Under the pieces are notes generated by a model. It saw only the letters and a program-made list of their open reading frames with translations. It had not been told where the DNA came from and made no database searches. Below, piece by piece: positions 25,677-34,959 of a stretch of DNA of 64,000 nt. The stretch lies in assembly GCA_900471925.1 (NCBI GenBank), contig UCGV01000010.1, positions 387,257 to 451,256 on the forward strand. Direction: 5' to 3'. A program made the translations under genes and the position numbers. Origin of the DNA: Hyphomicrobiales bacterium (GTDB lineage: Bacteria; Pseudomonadota; Alphaproteobacteria; Rhizobiales; Rhizobiaceae). Position 1 is the stretch's first letter. Each line of letters begins with the position of its first letter.

Positions 25677-26447
25677 CTAGAAATTGTCCTTGCGCTTACG
25701 GATCTCGGCGAAGACCTCTTCATTGGTCTTGCCTTCCATCAGGAGGTTGCGGCGGATGGCGGGATCTGCGGCGCGTAGGAAGGGGTTGGTTTCCTTTTCC
25801 AGTCCCAGCGTCGTCGGGATGGTGAATTTGCCCTCAGCGCGCAGAGCTTCGATTTCGGCCGCGCGGCTCTTCAGGCGCTCATTACCGGGATCGATGGTGA
25901 CGGCGAAGCGGGCGTTGGAGAGCGTATATTCGTGACCGAAATAGACGGCGGTCTCGTCCGGCAAAACGGCGAGCTTCTGCAGCGAGTGCCACATATCGGC
26001 GGCCGGACGTTCGAACAGGCGGCCGCAGCCGAGCGCAAATAGCGTGTCCGCGGCAAAGAGCAGCTTGTCGTCCGCAAAATGGTAGCAGATATGGCCTGCG
26101 GTGTGGCCGGGCGTTTCGATGACGTTGACCGTGTGATCGCCGAAGAGGAAGCTGTCGCCATCGCCCATCGTCTTGTCGAGGCCGGGGATCGCCACCGCCT
26201 CGTTGACCGGGCCGATGATCTCGCAGCCGTACTGCTCCTTCAATGCCAGATTGCCTTCCACGTGATCGATATGGTGATGGGTGGTGAAGATGTGGGTAAT
26301 GTTCCAGCCACGGCGCACGGCAGCGGCTTCCACGGCTGCCGCATCGGGCGCATCGATCGTCGCGGTGTGACCGGTTTCCGGGTCATGGACGAGAACGCCG
26401 AAATTGTCGCTGCGGCAGAGAAAAACTTCTAATTCCAAAGGTTTCAT
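25677..26447 (-). CDS. gloB: hydroxyacylglutathione hydrolase (glyoxalase II)
   Basis: A 256-residue metallo-beta-lactamase-fold enzyme hydrolysing S-D-lactoylglutathione to lactate and glutathione in methylglyoxal detoxification. The metal motif is [11 protein letters not shown] (about residue 56), followed by [13 protein letters not shown] and [16 protein letters not shown]. The C-terminal HAGH domain ends near ETNPFLR. Length is typical. The cupin gene follows in the same operon. Confidence 0.95.
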   Translation of the reverse strand: MKPLELEVFLCRSDNFGVLVHDPETGHTATIDAPDAAAVEAAAVRRGWNITHIFTTHHHIDHVEGNLALKEQYGCEIIGPVNEAVAIPGLDKTMGDGDSFLFGDHTVNVIETPGHTAGHICYHFADDKLLFAADTLFALGCGRLFERPAADMWHSLQKLAVLPDETAVYFGHEYTLSNARFAVTIDPGNERLKSRAAEIEALRAEGKFTIPTTLGLEKETNPFLRAADPAIRRNLLMEGKTNEEVFAEIRKRKDNF

Positions 26448-26537
26448 CGTTCAAATAATCCCTTATCCCTCGAACTGTGCGGGAATGTAGAGGTTCCGGC
26501 CTTGAAGTCCAACCGGTCGCTGATAACATTTGACAGA

Positions 26538-27278
26538 ATGCACGCCGATATCGTCGATCTTCGCCAATTCTATCATTCCGAGCTTGGACGCATGGCCGAG
26601 CAGTCGATTGCCATGGCGCTGTCGTCTCTCTGGGTGCGCCTGCCGCAGGAGCGGCTTGTCGGTATCGGTTACGCCGTGCCCTTCCTCGACCGATTCCAGG
26701 CCGATACCGAACGCACCTTCGCCTTCATGCCGGCGGGCCAGGGCGCAGTAAACTGGCCGGTCGGCTCGCTGTCTTCTACGGCACTGATTTTTGACGAGGA
26801 ATTGCCGCTGCCGGATTCCTCTGTCGATCGGGTGCTGATGGTGCATTCGCTGGAATATGCCGAAAGTCCGCGCGAAACTCTGAAGGAATTGTGGCGGGTG
26901 CTGGCGCCGGGCGGCCGCCTCGTCATCGTCGTGCCGAACCGTCGTGGGGTCTGGGCGCGCATGGAGCATACGCCCTTCGGCTCCGGCCGGCCCTATTCGC
27001 GTGGCCAGCTGACGCATCTGTTGCGCGAGACCAATTTCACGCCGGGCGCCACAGCCGAGGCGCTGTTCTTCCCGCCGTCGAAACTGCGCGCCGTGCTGCG
27101 CCTGCGTCGCGGTTTCGAGCGGATCGGCCGCACGCTCTGGCCTGCCTTTTCGGGCGTCATCATCGTCGAAGCGCAGAAGCGTCTCTATCAGGGCCTACCG
27201 GTTGCTGCACGCGCATCACGCCGTGTTTTCGTACCGGTTCTCGCGCCGCATGGCGTGCCCACCACGCGCAGCCGCTAA
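26538..27278 (+). CDS. class I SAM-dependent methyltransferase
   Basis: A 246-residue protein. The start MHADIVDLRQFYHSELG fits rhizobial homologues; the frame is open 12 codons further to a TTG. The SAM domain has VGIGYAVPFLD in place of a classical Gly-rich motif I, VDRVLMVHSLEYAESPRETL, and RVLAPGGRLVIVVPNR. The C-terminus is basic. The weak motif I makes the SAM site less certain. It is adjacent to and divergent from gloB, as in other rhizobia; substrate unknown. Confidence 0.85.
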   Translation: MHADIVDLRQFYHSELGRMAEQSIAMALSSLWVRLPQERLVGIGYAVPFLDRFQADTERTFAFMPAGQGAVNWPVGSLSSTALIFDEELPLPDSSVDRVLMVHSLEYAESPRETLKELWRVLAPGGRLVIVVPNRRGVWARMEHTPFGSGRPYSRGQLTHLLRETNFTPGATAEALFFPPSKLRAVLRLRRGFERIGRTLWPAFSGVIIVEAQKRLYQGLPVAARASRRVFVPVLAPHGVPTTRSR

Positions 27279-27365
27279 GGCATCGTCGCACTCGACAAGA
27301 TCGCCATTCCGCTTTAATTGCACTCAGGTCTTTCGCCGGCTTTCCGGCAATTTCCAAGGTCGATC

Positions 27366-28475
27366 ATGAGCGTTGAGATGAGCAAGCCCGTTCCGCGTCC
27401 CGGTATTCTTGAAATCGCAGCCTATGTGCCGGGCAAGGAACATGCGCCGGGTGTCGCACGCGTCTACAAGCTCTCTTCCAACGAGACGCCGCTCGGCGCC
27501 AGCCCCAAGGCGATCGAGGCATTCAAGCGCGCCGCCGATAATCTCGAGCGCTATCCGGATGGGCAGGCGCGTGAGCTGCGTGACGCGATTGCTGCCGTGC
27601 ACGGGCTCAACCCGGCAAATATCCTGTGCGGCAACGGCTCGGACGAGCTGCTTGCTCTGCTCTGCCACGTTTATCTCGCGCCAGGCGACGAAAGCATCGT
27701 CACCGAACACGGTTTCGCCATCTACAAGATCCAGACCATGGCGGCGGGAGCGACGCCTGTTGTGGTCAGGGAAAAGGACCATACCGTCGATGTGGATGCG
27801 ATCCTTGCCGCTGTGACCGAGAGGACGAAGATGGTCTTCATCGCCAATCCCGGCAATCCGACCGGCACCTATGTTCCGGTCAGCGAGATCCGCCGCCTGC
27901 AGGCCGCCCTGCCGAAACATGTCATGCTTGTGCTCGATGCGGCTTATGCGGAATATGTCCGTCGCAACGACTATGAGTCCGGTATCGAGGTCGTTTCCTC
28001 GAATGCGAATGTCGTCATGACCCGCACCTTCTCGAAGATCTATGGCCTTGCGGCGCTCCGTGTCGGCTGGATGTACGCGCCGGCCGCAATCATCGATGCC
28101 CTGGACCGGGTTCGTGGCCCATTCAACATGAATGCCCCGGCTATCGCGGCGGGTGCCGCAGCTATCCGCGATCAGTCGTTCGTACAAGAGGCGGTGTCCT
28201 TCAACCAGCTATGGATCGAGACGCTGACGAATGCGTTTGAAGCTCTTGGCCTCAAGGTCACGCCCTCGGTCACCAATTTCGTTCTCATCCATTTCCCCGA
28301 TGTGGATGGAAAACGTGCTGTCGATGCTGATGAATTCCTGACCAGCCGCGGCTATATCCTGCGTGCAGTGCGCGGTTACGGCTTTCCGAACTCGCTGCGC
28401 ATGAGCATCGGTCCGGAAGAGGCCAATCGCGGTGTCATCGAAGCACTCGGCGAATTCATGGGGCGCAAGGCATGA
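27366..28475 (+). CDS. hisC: histidinol-phosphate aminotransferase
   Basis: A 369-residue PLP aminotransferase of fold type I. Landmarks are [46 protein letters not shown], and the PLP lysine in [17 protein letters not shown]. It acts in histidine synthesis, and often also on aromatic substrates. Its overlap with tyrC by four bases (ATGA) suggests it may aminate prephenate or 4-hydroxyphenylpyruvate here. The ATG at 27366 follows AAGG. Which substrate dominates is inference. Confidence 0.93.
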   Translation: MSVEMSKPVPRPGILEIAAYVPGKEHAPGVARVYKLSSNETPLGASPKAIEAFKRAADNLERYPDGQARELRDAIAAVHGLNPANILCGNGSDELLALLCHVYLAPGDESIVTEHGFAIYKIQTMAAGATPVVVREKDHTVDVDAILAAVTERTKMVFIANPGNPTGTYVPVSEIRRLQAALPKHVMLVLDAAYAEYVRRNDYESGIEVVSSNANVVMTRTFSKIYGLAALRVGWMYAPAAIIDALDRVRGPFNMNAPAIAAGAAAIRDQSFVQEAVSFNQLWIETLTNAFEALGLKVTPSVTNFVLIHFPDVDGKRAVDADEFLTSRGYILRAVRGYGFPNSLRMSIGPEEANRGVIEALGEFMGRKA

Positions 28476-29398
28476 CTGTGCAGTTTGATCGTATCACCCT
28501 GATCGGCATCGGCCTTATCGGCTCCTCGCTTGCCCACGACATCAAGCGCCTGGGCCTGGCCAAGGAAGTGGTTGTCGCCACGCGCAGCGCCGAGACGCTG
28601 AAGCGGGCCGAAGAGCTGCAGCTTGGCGACCGCTATACGACTTCTTCTGCCGAGGCGGTCAAGGACGCCGATCTGGTCATCGTGTCGGTGCCGGTCGGCG
28701 CCTCCGAAAGCGTGGCGAAGGAAATTGCCAGTACCCTGAAGCATGGCGCGATCGTCACCGATGTCGGTTCCACCAAGGCTTCCGTGATAGCGCAGATGCA
28801 GCCGCATATGCCTGACCATGTGCATTTCATTGCCGGCCATCCGATCGCGGGTACGGAAAAATCCGGCCCGGATGCCGGTTTCCCCGGCCTGTTCGAAGGA
28901 CGCTGGTGCATCCTGACGCCACTCGAAGGAACCGATCCCGTAGCGTTGAAGACGCTTCGCGGCTTCTGGGAAGCGCTCGGCTCCCGGGTCGACGAGATGG
29001 ATGCGCAGCATCACGACAAGGTGCTGGCGATTGTTTCCCATCTGCCGCATCTCATAGCCTACAATATTGTCGGCACAGCCGACGATCTGGAGACGGTGAC
29101 GGAATCGGAAGTCATCAAATATTCCGCGTCCGGTTTTCGCGATTTCACCCGTCTTGCCGCATCCGATCCAACGATGTGGCGTGACGTCTGCCTGCATAAT
29201 CGCGATGCGATCCTGGAAATGCTGGCGCGTTTCTCGGAAGACCTCGCCTATCTGCAGCGGGCGATCCGCTGGGGCGAAGGCGACAAGATTTTTGAGCTCT
29301 TCACCCGTACCCGTGCCATCCGCCGCTCGATTGTTCAGGCTGGCCAGGATGTGGACGCGCCCGATTTCGGCCGCCCGCATCCGCTGGAAAAGAAATAG
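28472..29398 (+). CDS. tyrC: prephenate/arogenate (cyclohexadienyl) dehydrogenase
   Basis: A 308-residue NAD(P)-dependent enzyme of tyrosine synthesis. The Rossmann motif is [17 protein letters not shown], followed by VSVPVGASE and [10 protein letters not shown]. The substrate-binding [15 protein letters not shown] comes next, and the helical C-terminal dimer domain contains [19 protein letters not shown]. It starts inside the hisC stop, so it is translationally coupled. Prephenate versus arogenate specificity is not decided. Confidence 0.94.
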   Translation: MTVQFDRITLIGIGLIGSSLAHDIKRLGLAKEVVVATRSAETLKRAEELQLGDRYTTSSAEAVKDADLVIVSVPVGASESVAKEIASTLKHGAIVTDVGSTKASVIAQMQPHMPDHVHFIAGHPIAGTEKSGPDAGFPGLFEGRWCILTPLEGTDPVALKTLRGFWEALGSRVDEMDAQHHDKVLAIVSHLPHLIAYNIVGTADDLETVTESEVIKYSASGFRDFTRLAASDPTMWRDVCLHNRDAILEMLARFSEDLAYLQRAIRWGEGDKIFELFTRTRAIRRSIVQAGQDVDAPDFGRPHPLEKK

Positions 29399-29400
29399 CT

Positions 29401-29820
29401 GTGGTGGAGATCGCGAAGCCTGGCCTGACGGATAGGGAATGGCTGCTTCGCGAAGACGATCATGTCGGCGAAGGCTGGGTCTCGCGCTGTATCGATCTCG
29501 GCGAATATCTTGTTGCCCGCGAGCAGGGTGAAATCGTCGGCTTCCTGCGCTTTTCTCGCTTCTGGGGCAGAATTCCCTACATGGAAATGATCCGGGTAAT
29601 GGACGGCCACCGCCGCTCCGGTGTCGGCACGGCGCTTTATCTCGCCTGGGAAAGGGAGATGCGTGAAAGTGGCGCGCATTTGCTGATGACATCGAGCGAA
29701 TGCGACGAGACCCGCCCGCAGGACTGGCATCGCCGCAACGGTTTTTCCGAAACCGGTTCGATCGACCTGCCCGGCATCCAGACGGTGCCTGAGGTCTTTT
29801 TCCTTAAAAAACTCGATTAG
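29401..29820 (+). CDS. GNAT family N-acetyltransferase
   Basis: A 139-residue cytosolic acetyltransferase. The acetyl-CoA loop is GHRRSGVGTALYLAWE (about residue 70), and the late HRRNGFSETGSIDL is typical of the fold. Start GTG at 29401, two bases after the tyrC stop, so probably the third gene of the hisC-tyrC operon. Its stop overlaps the DUF2125 gene by four bases on the other strand. Substrate unknown. Confidence 0.88.
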   Translation: MVEIAKPGLTDREWLLREDDHVGEGWVSRCIDLGEYLVAREQGEIVGFLRFSRFWGRIPYMEMIRVMDGHRRSGVGTALYLAWEREMRESGAHLLMTSSECDETRPQDWHRRNGFSETGSIDLPGIQTVPEVFFLKKLD

Positions 29821-30833
29821 ATCGGCGGGATCTTGCCGAGCGGGATGAAGCCGCTGACCGTTGCGTTTCCGCGATCGACGACGAGATCGACGGAGACCTT
29901 GTCGCCGCCGCCGGCAAGTGCCTTCAGGAGCTTGGTTGCCGTGTCGACGGTCGAGCCCATCTCTGGGAAAGCCTGTTTGATGCTTTTGCCCCAAGGGCCA
30001 AGTTGTTCGATCTCGAGCTTGAACTTGCCGGAGAGAAAGCCGTTGTCATCGAAGGAGAAGGGGCCGGAGACGGTCATCACTTTGCCATCGCCGATGTCGA
30101 CGACGATGCGGCGTAGATCGCCCTGCGAACCATGAATGCCCTTGGTGTCAGTACCATCGATCATACCGGCCTTGCCGGCCAGCGTCAGATCGGCGCTAGC
30201 GGAAAATTTCGGGAAGACCTGCGGCCAGTCCTTGACGATGGCGTTGGAGTTTTCAACGGAAATCGCGCCGTCGAGATCAGCTCCGTTCTGCCTGAGATGA
30301 ATCTCCGTGCGGGCAGCATCGAAATTGACGGTCTGGCCGGTAAAGGAGGAGATGGCGACGCTTTTCAGCCCGTCGATAACGGTCGAAGTGCGGTCGATGC
30401 CCTGCGCCTTGGTGACGAGGCTCGATTGCAGATTGTCCCATTGGGCATTGATGGTCAGACCCTGCGCGGTGCGAATTTCGACCGGCGAGTCGAGTTCCCA
30501 GACGATATGGCCGGGGGCGTAAACCTGGGCTGCGGAGCGAAGCGCGCCAAAGGTCGCGGAGATGCCGTTGACATTGTCGTCCACATCCACCTTCGAGCAG
30601 AAGAGCCCGATACGGAAGGGAAAGCCGCGAAACTCGATATCGGAGCACTCGCCGCTCACGCCTGTATTGGCGCGGGGCGCGATCGCGGTCAGCACCGTTT
30701 GTTTCAGTGCCGAGGCGGCATAGAACCAGCCACCCGTATAAACTGCGATCACCACAAGGATGGCACCGCCCAACAACCAGAATTTCTTACCGCTTCGATA
30801 TTGGCCGCTGCCGGATTGGCTTGACGCTGCCAT
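29817..30833 (-). CDS. DUF2125 family membrane-anchored protein
   Basis: A 338-residue protein with one N-terminal membrane helix (about residues 20-42, containing FWLLGGAILVVIAVYTGGWF). A long beta-rich DUF2125 domain should lie in the periplasm. The family is widespread in alphaproteobacteria with no known role; its fold recalls lipid-transfer or AsmA-like beta proteins, which is inference. ATG at 30833 follows TTGGAG. The promoter region is shared with chaC, 49 bases away. Confidence 0.85.
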   Translation of the reverse strand: MAASSQSGSGQYRSGKKFWLLGGAILVVIAVYTGGWFYAASALKQTVLTAIAPRANTGVSGECSDIEFRGFPFRIGLFCSKVDVDDNVNGISATFGALRSAAQVYAPGHIVWELDSPVEIRTAQGLTINAQWDNLQSSLVTKAQGIDRTSTVIDGLKSVAISSFTGQTVNFDAARTEIHLRQNGADLDGAISVENSNAIVKDWPQVFPKFSASADLTLAGKAGMIDGTDTKGIHGSQGDLRRIVVDIGDGKVMTVSGPFSFDDNGFLSGKFKLEIEQLGPWGKSIKQAFPEMGSTVDTATKLLKALAGGGDKVSVDLVVDRGNATVSGFIPLGKIPPI

Positions 30834-30882
30834 GATGTTCTCCAATGGTGAGAGCGAAATCTGATTTGATGTGGCGTGCGAT

Positions 30883-31416
30883 ATGGACGAATTTTGGGTA
30901 TTTGGCTACGGCTCGTTGATGTGGAATCCGGGCTTTGAATTCGTCGAGCGATCGCAGGCCCTGGTTTATGGCTATCGTCGCTCGCTCTGCGTCCGCTCCT
31001 TTGTGCATCGCGGCAGCCGTGAAAACCCAGGTCTCGTGCTCGGCCTCGACCGGGGCGGCGCCTGCCGCGGAATGGCTTTTCGGGTGGCGCCGGAAAGATC
31101 GGACGAGGTGATCGACTATCTGCGGGCCCGCGAACTCGTCACCAATGTCTATCTGGAACGACATGTGCCGCTGCAGCTTGCCGATGGGCGGAGCGCTCGG
31201 GCCGTTGCCTATGTGGTCGATCGCGCCCATGAGCAATATGCTGGCGCGCTGGATGCGCTGGCTGCCGCGCGGGTGGTCAATGTTTCGGTCGGACAGTCGG
31301 GTCCGAACGACGCCTATGTCTTCAATACGCTCGCCCATCTCAAGGAGATGGGCATTCGCGACCAATGGCTGCAGCAGGTCGTGGAAGAAGTCACGCGGCT
31401 GCGTGCCGCGGCTTAA
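30883..31416 (+). CDS. chaC: glutathione-specific gamma-glutamylcyclotransferase ChaC
   Basis: A 177-residue enzyme that releases 5-oxoproline from glutathione. The substrate loop WVFGYGSLMWNPGF is at the start and the catalytic Glu region lies in RELVTNVYLERHVP. The C-terminus has NDAYVFNTLAHLKEMGI, as in ChaC2. The ATG at 30883 (MDEFWVF) is preferred over a GTG four codons up. It converges on plsC with a four-base overlap of stops. Confidence 0.93.
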   Translation: MDEFWVFGYGSLMWNPGFEFVERSQALVYGYRRSLCVRSFVHRGSRENPGLVLGLDRGGACRGMAFRVAPERSDEVIDYLRARELVTNVYLERHVPLQLADGRSARAVAYVVDRAHEQYAGALDALAAARVVNVSVGQSGPNDAYVFNTLAHLKEMGIRDQWLQQVVEEVTRLRAAA

Positions 31417-32210
31417 GCAGTCGCGGCTTTTTCCTTGCGCAGTTCGGCCAAGCGTTCGACAGTCGTCGGTGGCAGCGGCACTTGCGGATTGCGCTCGACC
31501 GTATCGATCAGCAACTGGTCGCTGGCGCGTTCGGTAACATCGATCAGATGAGCGAAGAAGGCGTCCGGGTCCATGCCGGGCATGATCGGCGGCAGGATCT
31601 GTACCTTGAAATGGCCGGGGTAACGCATGGTGCTGCGGCGCGGCCAGAAGATGCCGGGATGCATGGCGATCGGCACGACCGGGATCTGCAGATCGCGATA
31701 CATGCGGGCAATGCCGTATTTGTAGACCGGTTCGGCGCCTGGTGGTCGGCGCGTGCCTTCAGGATAGATGATGAGCTGGCGGCCGGTGGAAAGCTCTTCC
31801 TTGGTGCGCTTCAGCACCTCCACCATAACCTTGCCGCGGGCGCCGCGGTCGACCGGGATCATGCGCTGTTTCTTGGCGTACCATCCAAAGAGCGGGATCC
31901 ACATAAGCTCGCGCTTGAGAATGTAGACCGGGTCGTCGAGATCGGGGAGCAGCGCGTAAGTGTCCCAGAAGGACTGATGCTTCGGCGCGATGATGAAGCT
32001 GCCTTGGGGCAGGTTTTCCAGGCCTTCGACTTCGAAAGTCGTGCCGACGATCACCCGCATCAACCAGTGGTTCGAGCGCGCCCAGTTCTTGGGAACGCTG
32101 TAGGCAAGCTTGCGCGGCGCGAGGAAATAGAAGGGGGAGAGCACGATCATCCGGAGGATGAGATTGGCGTAGAAGAGCGTGTTGAACAGAACGGAACGCA
32201 GGGCGATCAT
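31413..32210 (-). CDS. plsC: 1-acyl-sn-glycerol-3-phosphate acyltransferase
   Basis: A 265-residue inner-membrane enzyme that acylates lysophosphatidic acid at sn-2. The catalytic HX4D is HQSFWD (about residue 82), the second block is GRQLIIYPEGTRRPPG, and an N-terminal hydrophobic helix precedes them. I take the ATG at 32210 (MIALRSVLF); an in-frame ATG at 32234 would add eight residues. Paralogues with ornithine-lipid (OlsA) roles exist in rhizobia, so this could be that type. Confidence 0.9.
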   Translation of the reverse strand: MIALRSVLFNTLFYANLILRMIVLSPFYFLAPRKLAYSVPKNWARSNHWLMRVIVGTTFEVEGLENLPQGSFIIAPKHQSFWDTYALLPDLDDPVYILKRELMWIPLFGWYAKKQRMIPVDRGARGKVMVEVLKRTKEELSTGRQLIIYPEGTRRPPGAEPVYKYGIARMYRDLQIPVVPIAMHPGIFWPRRSTMRYPGHFKVQILPPIMPGMDPDAFFAHLIDVTERASDQLLIDTVERNPQVPLPPTTVERLAELRKEKAATA

Positions 32211-32300
32211 GAAATTTTCCCGAGGCACGGCCATGCCGACCGGCCTACACGATATTGCTTCTCATAAAAAGCGTCTGATTGCCGGAGCCCGACAAAAGCC

Positions 32301-33014
32301 TCAGCTCTGCCCGGAAAGGCTGGCGGACCGCAGGCCGGTATGGCGCAGGCCGATGATGTTGCGAGCGCCTGCCAGGAGCACCTTGGCATATTCCGCCAGC
32401 ATGACGCGCAGGGCGTTAGGATCTGTAAACCAGTCGCGGGTCTTCAGATCGGAATTGACGACCGGATAGGGAATGAACTCGATTTCGGGATCGACATAGG
32501 CGAGTTCGGCCAGGCTGCGTGGCATATGATAATTGTTGGTGACGACGAGGATGCTCTTGTAGCCTCTCGCATGAATCCAGTTGGAGGCTTCCTCGGCATT
32601 GCCGATCGTATCGATCGCGTCATAGCCGATATCGACGCAGCAGGAGAACAGATCGGCGGAGCCTTGGGTCATCTTGCGGATCTGCGTCGGCGTGGTGGAG
32701 GGATGCGCTCCCGATATCAGGAGCCGCTTGCCGGCACCTTTCTGTAGCAGTTCGACAGCCTGATCGATGCGCTGGTAGCCGCCGGTCAGGACGATGATAG
32801 CGTCCGCTTTCGGCTCGGCGGGTGGCTTCAGGGTCGTGACGGAATCGGCAAAGTGCAGGAAGCCGCCGAAGATCAGTGCTGCGATCAGGACACAGGAAAA
32901 GCCCATCCAGCGCAGCACGCGGCGGATCGGGCCACGACGCGGCGATGCGCCCTCGGAGCGTTCAAGCTCCGGGTCGGGGCGAATCGCATTGCGTGTCGTA
33001 TGGCCCATCGTCAT
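32301..33014 (-). CDS. YdcF/DUF218 family membrane protein
   Basis: A 237-residue protein with an N-terminal cytoplasmic basic segment and one membrane helix (about residues 35-57). A DUF218 domain follows: ADAIIVLTGGYQRIDQAVEL, GKRLLISGAHPS, TIGNAEEASNW and VVTNNYHMPRS. DUF218 proteins (SanA, YdcF, ElyC) are linked to envelope integrity and lipid-carrier metabolism; activity is unknown. It follows ftsX on the same strand after 67 bases, suggesting a cell-wall transcript ftsE-ftsX-DUF218. Confidence 0.88.
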   Translation of the reverse strand: MTMGHTTRNAIRPDPELERSEGASPRRGPIRRVLRWMGFSCVLIAALIFGGFLHFADSVTTLKPPAEPKADAIIVLTGGYQRIDQAVELLQKGAGKRLLISGAHPSTTPTQIRKMTQGSADLFSCCVDIGYDAIDTIGNAEEASNWIHARGYKSILVVTNNYHMPRSLAELAYVDPEIEFIPYPVVNSDLKTRDWFTDPNALRVMLAEYAKVLLAGARNIIGLRHTGLRSASLSGQS

Positions 33015-33081
33015 GAGTCGTGATTATACGCTGATTGCGGCGTGGAACAGACGCTTTCATGGCAAAACGACATGGCGGCAG

Positions 33082-34101
33082 CTAATTCACGATGCCGTCC
33101 GCACGCGTCGGATCCGAGCGCAATATATCGATCTCATAGATCGTGCGCATGACGGTAATCCGTGCGGTCAAGGTCGTCAGCAATGCGATGACGATCATCG
33201 TTGCGAAGATACCGAGATAACCGAGGGCGCCAACCGAAAAGGTGCCGAACAGCGCTGTTGCCTGATCCGTCTCGGGGGTGGCGATCGTCCGGCTCTGCAG
33301 GAAACCGGCGCCGGCGAAGAAGAGGGCTGCGAGCGCGCTGCCGATCGCCGAGCCCTTGAGGCTGATCTTCAGAAAATGTTTCTGAAACTCGGTGGCGACG
33401 AAAGAGCTTTCAGCACCGACGAAATGCAGTACCTCGACGATGTGGCGATTGCCCGAGAGCACGCCGCGCGTGGCAAAGACCACCGTCAGAACCATGGTCG
33501 TGAAGACGAGCAGCAGGACACCGGTGCCGATCATAACCGTCGTGCGGGCCATGGCGACCAGCCTGTCGACCCAGGTGCGATGGTCGTCAAGAGATGCCTG
33601 CGGGATACTCTCCTTCAGGAGATCGCGCATGGCCGCGAAATCAGGGGGATGGCTCTCGTCGATGGTGACGATGACGAGGCGCGGCACGGGCAGTTCCTTG
33701 ATATCGAGCCCGCTGCCGAGCCAGGGCTCCAGAAGACGTGCCGTGGCGGCCTCATCGACGATCTGGCCGCCTTTGGTGCCGACGAAGGTGAGGGCGATAT
33801 CGCGCGCCTGGACGAGGGCCTTCTCCATATCCATGTTGTCGTCGGGCTTGATCTGGATGGTGATTTCGCGGGAAATCTGGCTCTCCCAGCTTGCCGCCGT
33901 CGAGCGCACCATGCTGACGCCGCCAAGCGTGAGACAGGCGAGGAAGGCCATGATGGCGATCACCACCATCAGCGCATTGCCTTGGATATTCGAGGGCGGC
34001 AGGATCGGTGCCGTCGGGCGCACGCGCATTTCCGGTCGCTTGGCCTGCTGGGCCGGGGCGTCGGGCTCCTTGGCGCGGGTTTTCGTCGGCCTCTTAGTCA
34101 T
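33082..34101 (-). CDS. ftsX: cell division protein FtsX
   Basis: A 339-residue permease-like partner of FtsE that controls periplasmic peptidoglycan hydrolases at the septum. The N-terminal cytoplasmic tail is Pro/Lys-rich. One membrane helix (about 37-58) precedes a periplasmic domain with NMDMEKALVQARDIALTFVG, then three helices in the C-terminal FtsX domain. Its start overlaps the ftsE stop by eight bases. Confidence 0.92.
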   Translation of the reverse strand: MTKRPTKTRAKEPDAPAQQAKRPEMRVRPTAPILPPSNIQGNALMVVIAIMAFLACLTLGGVSMVRSTAASWESQISREITIQIKPDDNMDMEKALVQARDIALTFVGTKGGQIVDEAATARLLEPWLGSGLDIKELPVPRLVIVTIDESHPPDFAAMRDLLKESIPQASLDDHRTWVDRLVAMARTTVMIGTGVLLLVFTTMVLTVVFATRGVLSGNRHIVEVLHFVGAESSFVATEFQKHFLKISLKGSAIGSALAALFFAGAGFLQSRTIATPETDQATALFGTFSVGALGYLGIFATMIVIALLTTLTARITVMRTIYEIDILRSDPTRADGIVN

Positions 34102-34753
34102 AGATATCGAGATGCCCTTCCGACAGGATCATGCGGCGGGCTTCCACCTGGTCCATCAGCGAGAGGTCGTGGGTGGCGATCACCACCGCGGTGCCCAGGC
34201 GGTTGAGCTCCAGAAAGAGGTTGAGCAGTCGCTTGGCCATCGGCGGATCAACGTTGCCGGTCGGCTCATCGGCGAGCAGTACTTCCGGTCGGTCCATCAG
34301 GGCACGCGCGATTGCGGCACGCTGTTTTTCGCCACCTGACAGCACTGGCGGCAGCACATTGATACGCTCGCCAAGGCCGACCCATTTCAGAAGCTCCAGC
34401 ACGTCGGTCTTGTAGGTGCTCTCGTCCTTGCCGCGCACACGAAGGGGCAGGGCGACGTTTTCATAGGTCGTCAGATGGTCGAGGAGGCGGAAATCTTGAA
34501 AGACGATGCCGACACGGCGGCGTAGCAACGGCAGTTCGGGGCGCGGAATCTCGGAAATGTCGCGCCCGAACATGCGGATCAGGCCGCGAGTGGGCTGCAG
34601 CGACATGAAGAGCAGGCGCAACAGCGTCGTCTTGCCTGCGCCGGATGGGCCGGTCAGAAACTGGAAAGACTTTTTCGGAATGTCAAAGGTCAGGTCCCGG
34701 AGGATTTCCGGTCCCATACCATAGCGCAAACCGACATTCTCGAAATGGATCAA
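34094..34753 (-). CDS. ftsE: cell division ATP-binding protein FtsE
   Basis: A 219-residue ABC ATPase with Walker A TGPSGAGKTTLLRLLF, Q-loop FQDFRLLDHLT, signature LSGGEKQRAAIARAL, Walker B VLLADEPTGNVD and H-loop ATHDL. FtsE energises FtsX at the divisome. The classical start is I-H-F-E-N-V; I place a TTG at 34753 just before it. The frame is open 40 codons higher, but those residues are not FtsE-like. The leader contains several TTAAC half-sites like CtrA boxes. Confidence 0.92.
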   Translation of the reverse strand: MIHFENVGLRYGMGPEILRDLTFDIPKKSFQFLTGPSGAGKTTLLRLLFMSLQPTRGLIRMFGRDISEIPRPELPLLRRRVGIVFQDFRLLDHLTTYENVALPLRVRGKDESTYKTDVLELLKWVGLGERINVLPPVLSGGEKQRAAIARALMDRPEVLLADEPTGNVDPPMAKRLLNLFLELNRLGTAVVIATHDLSLMDQVEARRMILSEGHLDIYD

Positions 34754-34959
34754 CGGGCAGCTCAGTCTTTTTGTGGTTTCACCGCATGACTTGTTAACCA
34801 ACACCGTTAACAGCCGGTAAATTTTGCCGGAAAGACGCCCGTTTGATGGCAATCTTTGCGAAGCATTAACCATTGAAATTTACGACTGGGTTGGATTCGT
34901 TTCAATGCCCAGATTGTCTTGGGCGGCGAAACCATGTGGACATCCGAAAGGCAGCCACC

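Noticed and set aside
32794..34206. A 470-codon forward frame opposite the DUF218, ftsX and ftsE genes
   Set aside because: Antisense to three supported genes, and the product is Asp/Arg/His-rich without any recognisable domain.
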